Shown here: positions 24,701-39,700 of the stretch, piece after piece
Layout: each line of letters begins with the position of its first letter
Numbering within the stretch: the first letter of the stretch is position 1
Assembly: GCA_944474755.1 (NCBI GenBank)
Contig: OX104117.1
Span: forward strand, 62,115,522-62,179,521
DNA from: Limnoperna fortunei
Taxonomy: Eukaryota > Mollusca > Bivalvia > Mytilida > Modiolidae
Reading direction: 5' to 3'
Length of the DNA: 64,000 bases
The notes under the pieces: model-generated
Databases searched by the model: none
Told to the model about the DNA's origin: nothing
What the model saw: the letters and a program-made list of their open reading frames with translations, nothing else
Program-made: the position numbers and the translations under genes

Positions 24701-27700
24701 TGATATCCTGTGTCCCAAGATATTATATTACTTTGTCACATATGTAAACAACTTGTTAAGGAAAAGAATACCTTTGTGTGCAAATAGTCATTTATGTCGA
24801 TTGATAACATTCTTACAATGCTGTAACCTGTCAAATGATTTATACAGAAATTTTTATTGTACAAATCTACCTTGTTTCCCAATCATTGTCCTTCTCTGGC
24901 AAGGACAAACTCTTGTTCATATTTTTCAGCACATCCTCAATGGGCTGTGGGTACATAAGCACATTTTCATGTCTTTTTATCTCAATACTGCTATCTGAAT
25001 TACTTGTACCTAGCATTCTATTGTCATTTAATGTGTTAAATTCACCATATGAAGTAGTATCTGCTGAAAATAGAAATCTTTTCTTTTCTCCATTTTTGTT
25101 GCCTTCCATTTCCATAAACACATAATTGTCTCCCTTTGTTTTGTAGGTGAAACTTAAAATATAAGATTCACTGCACTTTATATCCAGATCAAATAATCTG
25201 AAAAAGAACAAAAAATTCAAAAAAATAATTAGCATGCATCAACTAGTTATAACATCATTTATAATTGCTCCTTTTATATTCTATAGTTTTTAACTGCATC
25301 TTTACTAATTAGTGCAACATTGAACAGTCCTAGTTTTAACTAAATAGGTTTGCATTTTCTCTAGCATGCATATTGTTGATTTTTTGTCAAAGCACCATAC
25401 ATTAAAAACTAGTCACTCTGAAATTTATCCTAGGTGGTTGCAAGTCAAATTTACCCTCGAGAAAATATTAAAAATTAGAGCATAATACAGCAAACCTTCC
25501 TCTTCCTCCCCTTAAAAAAACTTGACGCCATGATGCAGCTGAAAATTTGCTGAAAGTGGTGTAAACGCCATTCAAACACACAAACATAAATTCAAACTTA
25601 GCGATAACTTTTAGTAAAATGTTTTTGTCACAATGCCTTGATACAAGAAGTGCTGTTGTGCTGATCAGTCTGATAAAGTCAAAGGGATATATGATATGTA
25701 CATGTGCGATTCTGGCTTTATGGATAAATTGTATACATTATCACTACAGTGTGTTCTTGATTGATAACCTCTAACTGATTCTGGCTTTATATGGATAAAT
25801 TGTATACATTATCACTACAGTGTGTTCTTGATTGATAACCTCTAACTGATTCTGGCTTTATATGGATAAATTGTATACATTATCACTACAGTGTGTTCTT
25901 GATTGATAACCTCTAACTGATTCTGGCTTTATATGGATAAATTGTATACATTATCACTACAGTGTGTTCTTGATTGATAACCTCTAACTGATTCTGGCTT
26001 TATATGGATAAATTGTATACATTATCACTACAGTGTGTTCTTGATTGATAACCTCTAACTGATTCTGGCTTTATATGGATAAATTGTATACATTATCACT
26101 ACAGTGTGTTCTTGATTGATAACCTCTAACTGATTCTGGCTTTATATGGATAAATTGTATACATTATCACTACAGTGTGTTCTTGATTGATAACCTCTAA
26201 CTGATTCTGGCTTTATACGGATAAATTGTATACATTATCACTACAGTGTGTTCTTGATTGATAACCTCTAACTGATTCTGGCTTTATATGGATAAATTGT
26301 ATACATTATCACTACAGTGTGTTCTTGATTGATAACCTCTAACTGATTCTGGCTTTATGGATAAATTGTATACAGTATCACAACAGTGTGTTCTTGATTG
26401 ATAACCTCTAACTGATTCTGGCTTTATACGGATAAATTGTATACATTATCACTACAGTGTGTTCTTGATTGATAACCTCTAACTGATTCTGGCTTTATAT
26501 GGATAAATTGTATACATTATCACTACAGTGTGTTCTTGATTGATAACCTCTAACTGATTCTGGCTTTATATGGATAAATTGTATACATTATCACTACAGT
26601 GTGTTCTTGATTGATAACCTCTAACTGATTCTGGCTTTATATGGATAAATTGTATACATTATCACTACAGTGAGTTCTTGATTGATAACACCTAACTGAT
26701 TCTGGCTTTATATGGATAAATTGCATACATTATCACTACAGTGTGTTCTTGATTGATAACCTCTAACTGATTCTGGCTTTATATGGATAAATTGTATACA
26801 TTATCACTACAGTGTGTTCTTGATTGATAACCTCTAACTGATTCTGGCTTTATATGGATAAATTGTATACATTATCACTACAGTGTGTTCTTGATTGATA
26901 ACCTCTAACTGATTCTGGCTTTATATGGATAAATTGTATACATTATCACTACAGTGTGTTCTTGATTGATAACCTCTAACTGATTCTGGCTTTATATGGA
27001 CAAATTGTATACATTATCACTACAGTGTGTTCTTGATTGATAACCTCTAACTGATTCTGGCTTTATATGGATAAATTGTATACATTATCACTACAGTGTG
27101 TTCTTGATTGATAACCTCTAACTGATTCTGGCTTTATATGGATAAATTGTATACATTATCACTACAGTGTGTTCTTGATTGATAACCTCTAACTGATTCT
27201 GGCTTTATATGGATAAATTGTATACATTATCACTACAGTGTGTTCTTGATTGATAACCTCTAACTGATTCTGGCTTTATAGGGATAAATTGCATACATTA
27301 TCACTACAGTGTGTTCTTGATTGATAACCTCTAACTGATTCTGGCTTTATAGGGATAAATTGTATACATTATCACTACAGTGTGTTCTTGATTGATAACC
27401 TCTAACTGATTCTGGCTTTATATGGATAAATTGTATACATTATCACTACAGTGTGTTCTTGATTGATAACCTCTAACTGATTCTGGCTTTATATGGATAA
27501 ATTGTATACATTATCACTACAGTGTGTTCTTGATTGATAACCTCTAACTGATTCTGGCTTTATATGGATAAATTGTATACATTATCACTACAGTGTGTTC
27601 TTGATTGATAACCTCTAACTGATTCTGGCTTTATAGGGATAAATTGCATACATTATCACTACAGTGTGTTCTTGATTGATAACCTCTAACTGATTCTGGC

Positions 27701-30700
27701 TTTATAGGGATAAATTGTATACATTATCACTACAGTGTGTTCTTGATTGATAACCTCTAACTGATTCTGGCTTTATATGGATAAATTGTATACATTATCA
27801 CTACAGTGTGTTCTTGATTGATAACCTCTAACTGATTCTGGCTTTATAGGGATAAATTGTATACATTATCACTACAGTGTGTTCTTGATTGATAACCTCT
27901 AACTGATTCTGGCTTTATATGGATAAATTGTATACATTATCACTACAGTGTGTTCTTGATTGATAACCTCTAACTGATTCTGGCTTTATAGGGATAAATT
28001 GTATACATTATCACTACAGTGTGTTCTTGATTGATAACCTCTAACTGATTCTGGCTTTATGGATAAATTGTATACATTATCACTACAGTGTGTTCTTGAT
28101 TGATAACCTCTAACTGATTCTGGCTTTATGGATAAATTGTATACATTATCACTACAGTGAGTTCTTGATTGATAACCTCTAACTGATTCTGGCTTTATAT
28201 GGATAAATTGTATACATTATCACTACAGTGTGTTCTTGATTGATAACCTCTAACTGATTCTGGCTTTATGGATAAATTGTATACATTATCACTACAGTGT
28301 GTTCTTGATTGATAACCTCTAACTGATTCTGGCTTTATAGGGATAAATTGTATACATTATCACTACAGTGTGTTCTTGATTGATAACCTCTAACTGATTC
28401 TGGCTTTATATGGATAAATTGTATACATTATCACTACAGTGTGTTCTTGATTGATAACCTCTAACTGATTCTGGCTTTATATGGATAAATTGTATACATT
28501 ATCAATACAGTGTGTTCTTGATTGATAACCTCTAACTGATTCTGGCTTTATAGGGATAAATTGTATACATTATCACTACAGTGTGTTCTTGATTGATAAC
28601 CTCTAACTGATTCTGGCTTTATATGGATAAATTGTATACATTATCAATACAGTGTGTTCTTGATTGATAACCTCTAACTGATTCTGGCTTTATATGGATA
28701 AATTGTATACATTATCACTACAGTGAGTTCTTGATTGATAACCTCTAACTGATTCTGGCTTTATATGGATAAATTGTATACATTATCACTACAGTGTGTT
28801 CTTGATTGATAACCTCTAACTGATTCTGGCTTTATGGATAAATTGTATACATTATCACTACAGTGTGTTCTTGATTGATAACCTCTAACTGATTCTGGCT
28901 TTATAGGGATAAATTGTATACATTATCACTACAGTGTGTTCTTGATTGATAACCTCTAACTGATTCTGGCTTTATATGGATAAATTGTATACATTATCAA
29001 TACAGTGTGTTCTTGATTGATAACCTCTAACTGATTCTGGCTTTATATGGATAAATTGTATACATTATCACTACAGTGTGTTCTTGATTGATAACCTCTA
29101 ACTGATTCTGGCTTTATATGGATAAATTGTATACATTATCACTACAGTGTGTTCTTGATTGATAACCTCTAACTGATTCTGGCTTTATGGATAAATTGTA
29201 TACATTATCACTACAGTGAGTTCTTGATTGATAACCTCTAACTGATTCTGGCTTTATATGGATAAATTGTATACATTATCACTACAGTGTGTTCTTGATT
29301 GATAACCTCTAACTGATTCTGGCTTTATGGATAAATTGTATACATTATCACTACAGTGTGTTCTTGATTGATAACCTCTAACTGATTCTGGCTTTATAGG
29401 GATAAATTGTATACATTATCACTACAGTGTGTTCTTGATTGATAACCTCTAACTGATTCTGGCTTTATATGGATAAATTGTATACATTATCACTACAGTG
29501 TGTTCTTGATTGATAACCTCTAACTGATTCTGGCTTTATATGGATAAATTGTATACATTATCAATACAGTGTGTTCTTGATTGATAACCTCTAACTGATT
29601 CTGGCTTTATAGGGATAAATTGTATACATTATCACTACAGTGTGTTCTTGATTGATAACCTCTAACTGATTCTGGCTTTATATGGATAAATTGTATACAT
29701 TATCAATACAGTGTGTTCTTGATTGATAACCTCTAACTGATTCTGGCTTTATATGGATAAATTGTATACATTATCAATACAGTGTGTTCTTGATTGATAA
29801 CCTCTAACTGATTCTGGCTTTATAGGGATAAATTGTATACATTATCACTACAGTGTGTTCTTGATTGATAACCTCTAACTGATTCTGGCTTTATAGGGAT
29901 AAATTGTATACATTATCAATACAGTGTGTTCTTGATTGATAACCTCTAACTGATTCTGGCTTTATAGGGATAAATTGTATACATTATCACTACAGTGTGT
30001 TCTTGATTGATAACCTCTAACTGATTCTGGCTTTATATGGATAAATTGTATACATTATCAATACAGTGAGTTCTTGATTGATAACCTCTAACTGATTCTG
30101 GCTTTATATGGATAAATTGTATACATTATCAATACAGTGTGTTCTTGATTGATAACCTCTAACTGATTCTGGCTTTACAGGGATAAATTGTATACATTAT
30201 CAATACAGTGAGTTCTTGATTGATAACCTCTAACTGATTCTGGCTTTATATGGATAAATTGTATACATTATCAATACAGTGTGTTCTTGATTGATAACCT
30301 CTAACTGATTCTGGCTTTATAGGGATAAATTGTATACATTATCACTACAGTGTGTTCTTGATTGATAACCTCTAACTGATTCTGGCTTTATATGGATAAA
30401 TTGTATACATTATCAATACAGTGTGTTCTTGATTGATAACCTCTAACTGATTCTGGCTTTATAGGGATAAATTGTATACATTATCACTACAGTGTGTTCT
30501 TTATTGATAACCTCTAACTGATTCTGGTTTTATATGGATAAATTGTATACATTATCACTACAGTGTGTTCTTGATTGATAACCTCTAACTGATTCTGGCT
30601 TTATATGGATAAATTGTATACATTATCACTACAGTGTGTTCTTGATTGATAACCTCTAACTGATTCTGGCTTTATATGGATAAATTGCATACATTATCAC

Positions 30701-33700
30701 TACAGTGTGTTCTTGATTGATAACCTCTAACTGATTCTGGCTTTATATGGATAAATTGTATACATTATCACTACAGTGTGTTCTTGATTGATAACCTCTA
30801 ACTGATTCTGGCTTTATATGGATAAATTGTATACATTATCACTACAGTGTGTTCTTGATTGATAACCTCTAACTGATTCTGGCTTTATATGGATAAATTG
30901 TATACATTATCACTACAGTGTGTTCTTGATTGATAACCTCTAACTGATTCTGGCTTTATAGGGATAAATTGTATACATTATCACTACAGTGTGTTCTTGA
31001 TTGATAACCTCTAACTGATTCTGGCTTTATATGGATAAATTGTATACATTATCACTACAGTGTGTTCTTGATTGATAACCTCTAACTGATTCTGGCTTTA
31101 TATGGATAAATTGTATACATTATCAATACAGTGTGTTCTTGATTGATAACCTCTAACTGATTCTGGCTTTATAGGGATAAATTGTATACATTATCACTAC
31201 AGTGTGTTCTTTATTGATAACCTCTAACTGATTCTGGTTTTATATGGATAAATTGTATACATTATCACTACAGTGTGTTCTTGATTGATAACCTCTAACT
31301 GATTCTGGCTTTATATGGATAAATTGTATACATTATCACTACAGTGTGTTCTTGATTGATAACCTCTAACTGATTCTGGCTTTATATGGATAAATTGCAT
31401 ACATTATCACTACAGTGTGTTCTTGATTGATAACCTCTAACTGATTCTGGCTTTATATGGATAAATTGTATACATTATCACTACAGTGTGTTCTTGATTG
31501 ATAACCTCTAACTGATTCTGGCTTTATATGGATAAATTGTATACATTATCACTACAGTGTGTTCTTGATTGATAACCTCTAACTGATTCTGGCTTTATAG
31601 GGATAAATTGTATACATTATCACTACAGTGTGTTCTTGATTGATAACCTCTAACTGATTCTGGCTTTATATGGATAAATTGTATACATTATCACTACAGT
31701 GTGTTCTTGATTGATAACCTCTAACTGATTCTGGCTTTATAGGGATAAATTGTATACATTATCACTACAGTGTGTTCTTGATTGATAACCTCTAACTGAT
31801 TCTGGCTTTATATGGATAAATTGTATACATTATCACTACAGTGAGTTCTTGATTGATAACCTCTAACTGATTCTGGCTTTATGGATAAATTGTATACATT
31901 ATCACTACAGTGTGTTCTTGATTGATAACCTCTAACTGATTCTGGCTTTATGGATAAATTGTATACATTATCACTACAGTGAGTTTTAAAATAGTCAAAA
32001 GTATAACATATGATATCAGCCTTGCCTGAACAATTGTGGTGTATTGTCACATGGTAACTCTCCCTGGTATTTCAGACAACTGCCTCCAAGATATGCACAG
32101 TCAAAACAGGGCTCCAGACCAAATGCCTGCAGAGGATTCTGGGATTGAGACTGCTTCCTCCTGTAGAATGGCTGCACTTCCTGCACATTTAGATTATACC
32201 AGGTTATGTCTGACAATACCTATAATAGTTAAGAGTATAAAATAATTAATTTGGATTTACTGTTAAAAGAAAGCAATGACAAATATATATAATGGTATTT
32301 ACAAATGTGTAGATTCTACTGCCAATAAGTTTACAGTATGATGTTAATATACAGATACATGTTACAATCAATTTGCATGTACTTAACTCGTCACTATTAT
32401 AAATGCATATCATGCTTGAATGTCTACATTATGGTATATAATTTTTATTCAAGAGATAATTCTTTATTTTGAACTAGAGGCTCCCAGGAGCCTGTATCGC
32501 TCACCAGAACCTGAAACCAAACAACCCTTTTTTATATAGAATTTTCAGTCCTATAAGGAATTGACCAACACTTCTGCAAAAGTCATTAATTTTGAACTTT
32601 TAAGGGAAATAACTCCTATAAGGAGGAGCTTTTGATGCTTAGGAGGTAGGTTCACTTGAAATTTGCTGTACCTGTTATACTTTTTTAACTATCAGCCAAA
32701 AACTCCCTTGACCCCCCCCCCCTTTTCTATTTTAAGCCAACCTAGCTTTGTAGGTAGTCAGATGTCATGAATTGCACAATTTTGGTAGAGGACATCCTAA
32801 AGATGATGTGTGCAATGTTTCAAAGCAGTCCTTTTATTGGTTAGAGGAGAAGATTTTTTAAAATCAATTAAAATTCATTAAAAAAAATGTTCTAGGAGAA
32901 TAATTCATTGAAAAAAATGTTCTAGGAGAATAATTCCTAAACGGTTTATCAAACAATCTTGACCCTAAAGTCATTTTTGTAGCCCTCATAGAGCATAACA
33001 ATTAAGCAATGCTAACTTTTTCTCCAGTTCTAATAATTTTCAAGATTTTGTGGCAAAAATAATCAATTTCGACAATTAAAGGGCAATAACTCCTACAATG
33101 AGTCATCAGACAACTTCGACACAATTAAGTGTTTTGTAGAGCTTTCGATGCTGATGAAGGCATGACTCTTCAGTTTTCCTGTATCTGTCATACTTTTCGA
33201 ACTATAAGCCACAAACTGTATTTTGACCCCCCCACCCCCCCCCCCCCCCCCGGTTCTATTTTTAGCTATGGCAGCCATGTTGGTTAATCTGCGGCCATGG
33301 TTTGTGCAAACTTGGTTGAAGCCATTTGACGGATAATGTGTACAAAGTTTCAAAGCAGTTCTTTCAGTGGTTTCAGAGGAGAAGGTTTTTAAAAATCAAT
33401 TAAAACCGATTTAAAAAAACAGTTCAAGTGGAATAACTCTTAAACGGTTTATCAAACAATCTTGACACTAAAAACATTTTTGTAGCTCTCATAGAGCAGA
33501 ACAATTAAACAATGCTAACTTTTACTCTAGTTCTAATAATTTTCAAGATTTTGAGGCAAAAATGGCAAAAATCATCAATTTCGACAATTAAAGGGCAATA
33601 ACTCCTGCAATGAGTCGTCATACCACTTTGACCCAAAGGAGTGTTTGGTAGAGCTTTTGATGCTGAAGAAGGAAGGTCTTTCGGTTTTCCTGTATCTGTA

Positions 33701-36700
33701 ATACTTTTTGAACTATAAGCCAAAAACTGTATTTTGACCCCCCTGTTCTATTTTTAGCTATGGCGACCATGTTTTTTTACGAATCAAAAATCCAAACGAT
33801 AGTTTGGTAAAGGACATGTTAAGCAACGACCATACCAAGTTTGATTGCATTCTGTCAAGTGGTTTCAGAGAAGAAGATTTTTGAAAAGTTGAACGGACAG
33901 ACGACGGACGACGGACGCCAAGTGACAGCAATAGCTCACATGACCCTTCGGGTCAGGTGAGCTAAAAACTGTATATAATGTCTCATCTGTATGACATCAT
34001 TTGTGTGTATGTCCAATTATAAAACTATCTCATCCCTTAATTTTGGCATGAATTATTTATTTCTTCATCTCTAACTATCTGCATGAATAATTTCTCATTT
34101 TTAAGTGGCTGCATAAAATAATGTCTCATGTATGCATGACAATATATGTTTATATGAAAAAATTGATTATTTCTGAATGTTGGCATTAATTATTATCTAA
34201 CATATGAATGTACATGTTTACATAAATAGTTTCTCATGTCCAAATGTCCTTCATGAAATAATTTTTCATTATTTAACACCTCCGAAGCAAGAAAGATACT
34301 GTAGTTGAATTCATACTAACGTGCCCATTAACATAAAAGTTTTGTCCGGCACCAAGACAAAATGATGTAGACACAGAACAATTACTCCACAATGAGGTTG
34401 GACAGAGGTCACTGAGTGTGTCCCAAAATCTGAAAACATTTCAATTTTTTTCATTAAAGGGTAGTGCATTATGAATATTCTATGATACACTAGTTTACAA
34501 AAGAAAAAAAGGTATTGTGACATCAACTGTTTGTTCAGCAATCATAAAATATTTGCTTTAGTTGTGTTTGTTTACTTTTTCTCTTTCAATTTGGACATGA
34601 AAACAGCATATATGAGCTTCCATGATCTAATTTATGCCACAGTATAATAGAGGTACACATCAAAACAAAAAAGATATAAAAAATACACACTGGAAATTAC
34701 TTTTAGAGTTGATAACCCTATTTGTTAACATCTTCCAACAGAACAGTGCCAGATTTTTTTTTACGAATAAGTGAGAAAAATAATCAAATACCGGTGGGCA
34801 TATGGAACTATAGGATAAAGCAAAATATCAGGGCTTCTGCATCCTATAGTTGCTTAGAAAACTGACATACTTTTTGTTATAGACAGGCGAACAAACAAAC
34901 AAACAGATAAACAAATCAACAGACAAGGGTAGAACAGTATAACCCCTCTTCTTTGAAATGAGGGTAAAGAGGGGGTATAAAAATGTTATGATATAATAAT
35001 ATGCATAGCCTTAAAGAAAATATACCTGTTTTCATTGTCAATGAAGTTGTCTTTTCCATACTTTTCATAAACCCATCCTTGAGCAAAAATAGCAGCAGAT
35101 AAATTATTCTGACGTACTGCCTGTAATGCCTATGTTTAGAAAAAAACATTGGAACACTTTTTACAAATTATTTTAAACTTTGTAAGGTGAAAGATGCCTG
35201 ACAGATGAAAGCAGACAATTGAATTTTAATAATCACTTCTCAAAATTTTAATGCAAATTTGAGTAATTACCCTTAGAACATTATTATGAAAAATATTTCA
35301 CAAAATTCAAGTATCACTGCAGTGAACACATAGATTCGTTGTTAAAATTATCTGTAAAGAAAAATAAGTATTATATATAGAAAAATAAGATTTGTATCTT
35401 ATTGGATGCATATTTGAATGAACTGCATTTCCTAGTGTGAATAACCAATACAAGTTATTGATACCAAAATAACTTTTTAGAGATACTAGTAACTCAAAAT
35501 AATTCAATGTATAAAAATGGTTAAAAATAAATAAATAATAAATAAATAAATAAATAAAAAAAAAATAAGTGTTTGATGAATAATAAATGATAATCTGTTT
35601 ATAATTCTTTATACAAAATATAATTACCGGTACTTATGCATCATTAATGTTTAAGGATGTCAATGACAGCCAAAGCATGGAATAAAACACATGTCTCTGT
35701 GATGTAACAGACCCAAATCTAATTTCTTAAAAAGTTAATGTGTTAGGACTTAATCAAACAATGTTGAACAAAGTCAACAGAACAGGGGCAGGTTACTCAT
35801 ATTTTGTCATTAACTCAAGAATTCTGAATAAGATATATTTTAACTGATATCTTGATTAATAATAATTCTTTCATAACATATAATCAGGCAGGTATTTATT
35901 ATTTATTGAGAGCCAAAAATTTATATTTATAAGTTTTGATTATCTTATTGTTTTTAACATTCAGGTATTTTTTCTATAATAAAAAAAAATTGTTTTGAAA
36001 TTTTTTCCCCATAAAAGTTCATACCCTTCAACTGGCCTCTTAATCCCAATTCCTTAATTAGATGTTTATTTTGTGAGTTGATGTTTTGGGAATAAAACCA
36101 AAAGTAAATATCTTGACTAAAAATGACAATAGAATAAAAAATTGTCATTCTATCATGAATAAAGACATATTATCAGTAATTTAATTGATTTTCATAACAC
36201 ATACAAGCTCATAAAATCATTTAAGGTTGAATTAACCTTAATTAAAATTAAATAGAGAATATAATAGAGGTTTTCCTTACATGACAAAACACTACTGTTT
36301 GGCAACTTGTGCTTGAAACAAGTTTAATCAAATGTTTTATTATGCTTTGTTCTAATCTTTTTATTAAATACAGTTCTTTATATGTGTAGAGTGAATAGAA
36401 AAGAGGCAGACAAGTGGCAAGTACCACAGAAATGTAGGTCATAAATCTCCTATATGTATGACTATACCTCGATTGTATTGAATCCTCCATCACCTAAACA
36501 GCCACGACCAAATACATCTATACCGACATACACATCAAACGGTCTATTTTTAGACAAGGCATTTGTCTTTGAATTCAAAAGCTTTTCAGTGTTCCAACAA
36601 TAATTCAGGAAAATACCATCACAAGCATCAAAGAACATGCTGTAATAAATATCAAAATCAATACAGTTTTCTTTTTTGAGATGCACTTATAGTCAAAATA

Positions 36701-39700
36701 CAATGACCTGTCGGGTATTTTCTACCTATTGGTCAACCAATTCTTAATACAGATAACAGCTGTTTAGAAAACTGCTTCAATCTGTTTTCTTTAAAGCTCT
36801 TCATCAATGATAGCTTGGACATTTAAATTGCAGCTACTCATGTGTGACTCAGGTAACTTTTATACTTCTAACTCATTATAACCTATGGCAATCTCTCCAG
36901 TAAGGTTACCTGAGTCATGCATGAAAAGCTGCAATTTAAATGTCGAGCTCTTTCTGATTAAGAGCTTTAAAGAAAACAGATAGAAGCAGTTTTCTAAATA
37001 GCTGTTATCTACTTTTGAAATTGATTGAGCAATAGGTAGAAAATACCTGACAGGTCATAATATTTTGACTATAAATGCCACATGCAAATGTTTATCATAA
37101 CATGGAAACTATAGGTATACAAATAGCTGTTAATTGTATTTCATAAATATTAATACACAAAAATTACAATAATTACAGTGGGCCCTCATTAAACTGTCAC
37201 CTCTCTAATGCTCCTAATGTCACTTTTCCAAAATGTAAGTAGTTTTTTTTTACAGTAAAGTCAACCTTGATATACTTCCACTCTTACTTATTTCCAAATC
37301 ATGCTTAGTCCAAAAAGATGCAATCTAATTAAAATGAAATCTCTCACTTGCTCCCCCCTTTTTTATTGTGCTTTACAGCGAGAATAATAAAAAGGGGGAG
37401 CTAGTGAAAGATTTAATTTTAAATTAGATTGAAAAAGACGGAAGTATAACATAGGTGAACTTTGTGGATGTCTTGATCTGTGGGTCTTCCCTGATGAGTT
37501 TCTTACCTAATCATTATCATATTTCTCAATGTTTTCAACATAAAACTTTTCGTTACTGTAAATATTTACTGAAGCATTTCAATGATGCAGAGGATTCAAT
37601 GGTATTAAATACTTTAACAGTTCAACTGGTAATTGTTGTCTACGTGGAATTTTTCAATTATATATCACTGAGCCAAGACCCATGTGAGTGTAATATTAAT
37701 TCAGATAGCATACTAGTATCAGTTTGAAATGTCACCACCTACTGACATATGAATTTGACTATGACCAAATCTGACTTCCAGCCTTTCTCTGTGATTGCCT
37801 TAAAGGCAGTAGAGGTTTGTTTTGTTTGTTTGATGGCGTTTAATGCCACTTTCAGACATTTTTCAGCTATATCATAGCGTCCAAGTTTTTATTGGGGGAA
37901 GAAGCCTGAGTACTCAGAGAAAACCCCCGACCTGTGGTAGGAAAACTGGCAATACTTGGGCAGTAGAGGTACAATTTTTAATGTACTGGAAAACTGTATA
38001 TGTACAGAAGGACTATACATAAGCACATTAAATAACATCAATCAAATCAGCTGTTCCCAAACAAATAAAAAAAAAGAAGAGAGATTTGGAGGTACTGTTC
38101 ATTCTACCCTATATGGATAAATTTTTTTATTATTTAATAAAGTAATGGAGTTAAATCTTTTGCAGTTTTAATCTTACCTGTTATTTTCATTAAGCTGGTC
38201 CTGCCATTTTAATTCTCCAGTGGAGATTACACTGTCATACCAAATTACTAGAGATCCTGGCAAAACCTCATGCAGTTTCACTGTCAAATACCTCACAAAC
38301 CTGCATAACATTGATACCTTTTCTTCCTGAAAGTAAACAAATTTATAACCAACACTTAATATGTTTATGTTACTATTATATCAGTGTCAGCAAAACTTTT
38401 AATGACATTTATTTATTTAAATTTATACAAATGTTTATTTGATTGTTTCAATTGTGTTTAACACCATTTTTAGCACCTTTCAGCTATACCATGGCGTCTA
38501 GTTTTTATTGAGAGAGGAAGCCAGAATACACAGATCACACCACTTAAAAAAAAATTTCATCAACCATGATATTATGGGCAAGGAGAATAAATCTGGATTG
38601 GTTGAGGAGTTTAGAAGTACAAATTTACCTGTATTTTATTTTCAATGTTAATCAGCCATCCATCAAACCGGTAGTATGTTGTCATAGTTACGAGTTTATC
38701 TGCTAAAGCTTGGAATGACGATTCTGATGATAGGAATTCTTCACATCTAGCATACCCATCATCCAATTCTGTTATGAAGGTTCCTTTTAAACAAATGGTT
38801 TTTTAAATAACTTCTTGTATATTCTATGTATGTCACTGATTACAGGTTGTCTTAACTAGTTTATTTGTATACCATCAGAAAGTAGGTTTGACATCTTATC
38901 ATCAATATTATATTTTGAAATACAGTGGCACAGTGGCTAACATAGTTAGTCATCTAAACATTCTAAAGTTTGAAAAATTTTGGACCTCTGTTTCTCAAAT
39001 TCTTGAAGCATAGAAATTAGATTTAAAAAAAAACACATTGTATGGTACAATATTTATAATTTCAACTTTTAGTTGTTGTTGTGATAAGCAAAATCTGTAA
39101 CCTAAAATACCATTAGCCTATGCTAAAGTGAATTAATATAAGAAGTATGTATGTGAGAAATATAGGATCTTACATTGGTACGAGTGGATTATCGGATTTC
39201 TCCAATCGAGACAGTTAAATTATGGAATTTTAAGTCCGAGCCTTGGCGTTATTATTTTTAACCAATCAACTGCTGAGAACAACAAATTCACTAGTGACGA
39301 GAAATATTTTTTCCACACCGGTCAAGCGGTTGAAATATTACGTCAAAATTAGGGAATGAATGGTTTGATTGATTTTTGTGTATGTGGATGTATTAAATAA
39401 CATTAACATTTCTTTATTGCCGCTTAATTATACCATTTTATAGTCAGATATGAAGTACTTATGTATATATTATCTTAGTCCTTGAATACCTCAGTCATGT
39501 GGTAATGTACAGGGCATTATAAAATCCTGACTATTGAAAAAGAAATAAAAACTAAAAAAAACCATAGTCATCAACTATTTATAACATGACGTGTCATCAT
39601 TGAGTTTGCAGCAGGTTCAAGTTTCACAACATGCAGTCAGTTCTTGACTCTAATCTTAATTGACAGTTTTCCTAGAAAAGGTCACGGGTTATCTCTTCAT

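Noticed and set aside
24639..25125. Plus-strand ORFs of 119 and 96 codons
   Set aside because: They are antisense to ENGase exon i and its flanks, which has strong family similarity and phase agreement on the minus strand.
31808..32050. Minus-strand 80-codon frame with HCSDNVYNLSIKPESV repeats
   Set aside because: It is a translation of the 71-bp minisatellite's 2-bp-shorter units running up to the exon h donor, not a protein repeat under selection.
35519..35567. Poly(A) tail of a processed pseudogene
   Set aside because: The tract is an (AAAT)n microsatellite with no gene-like sequence beside it and no target duplication seen.
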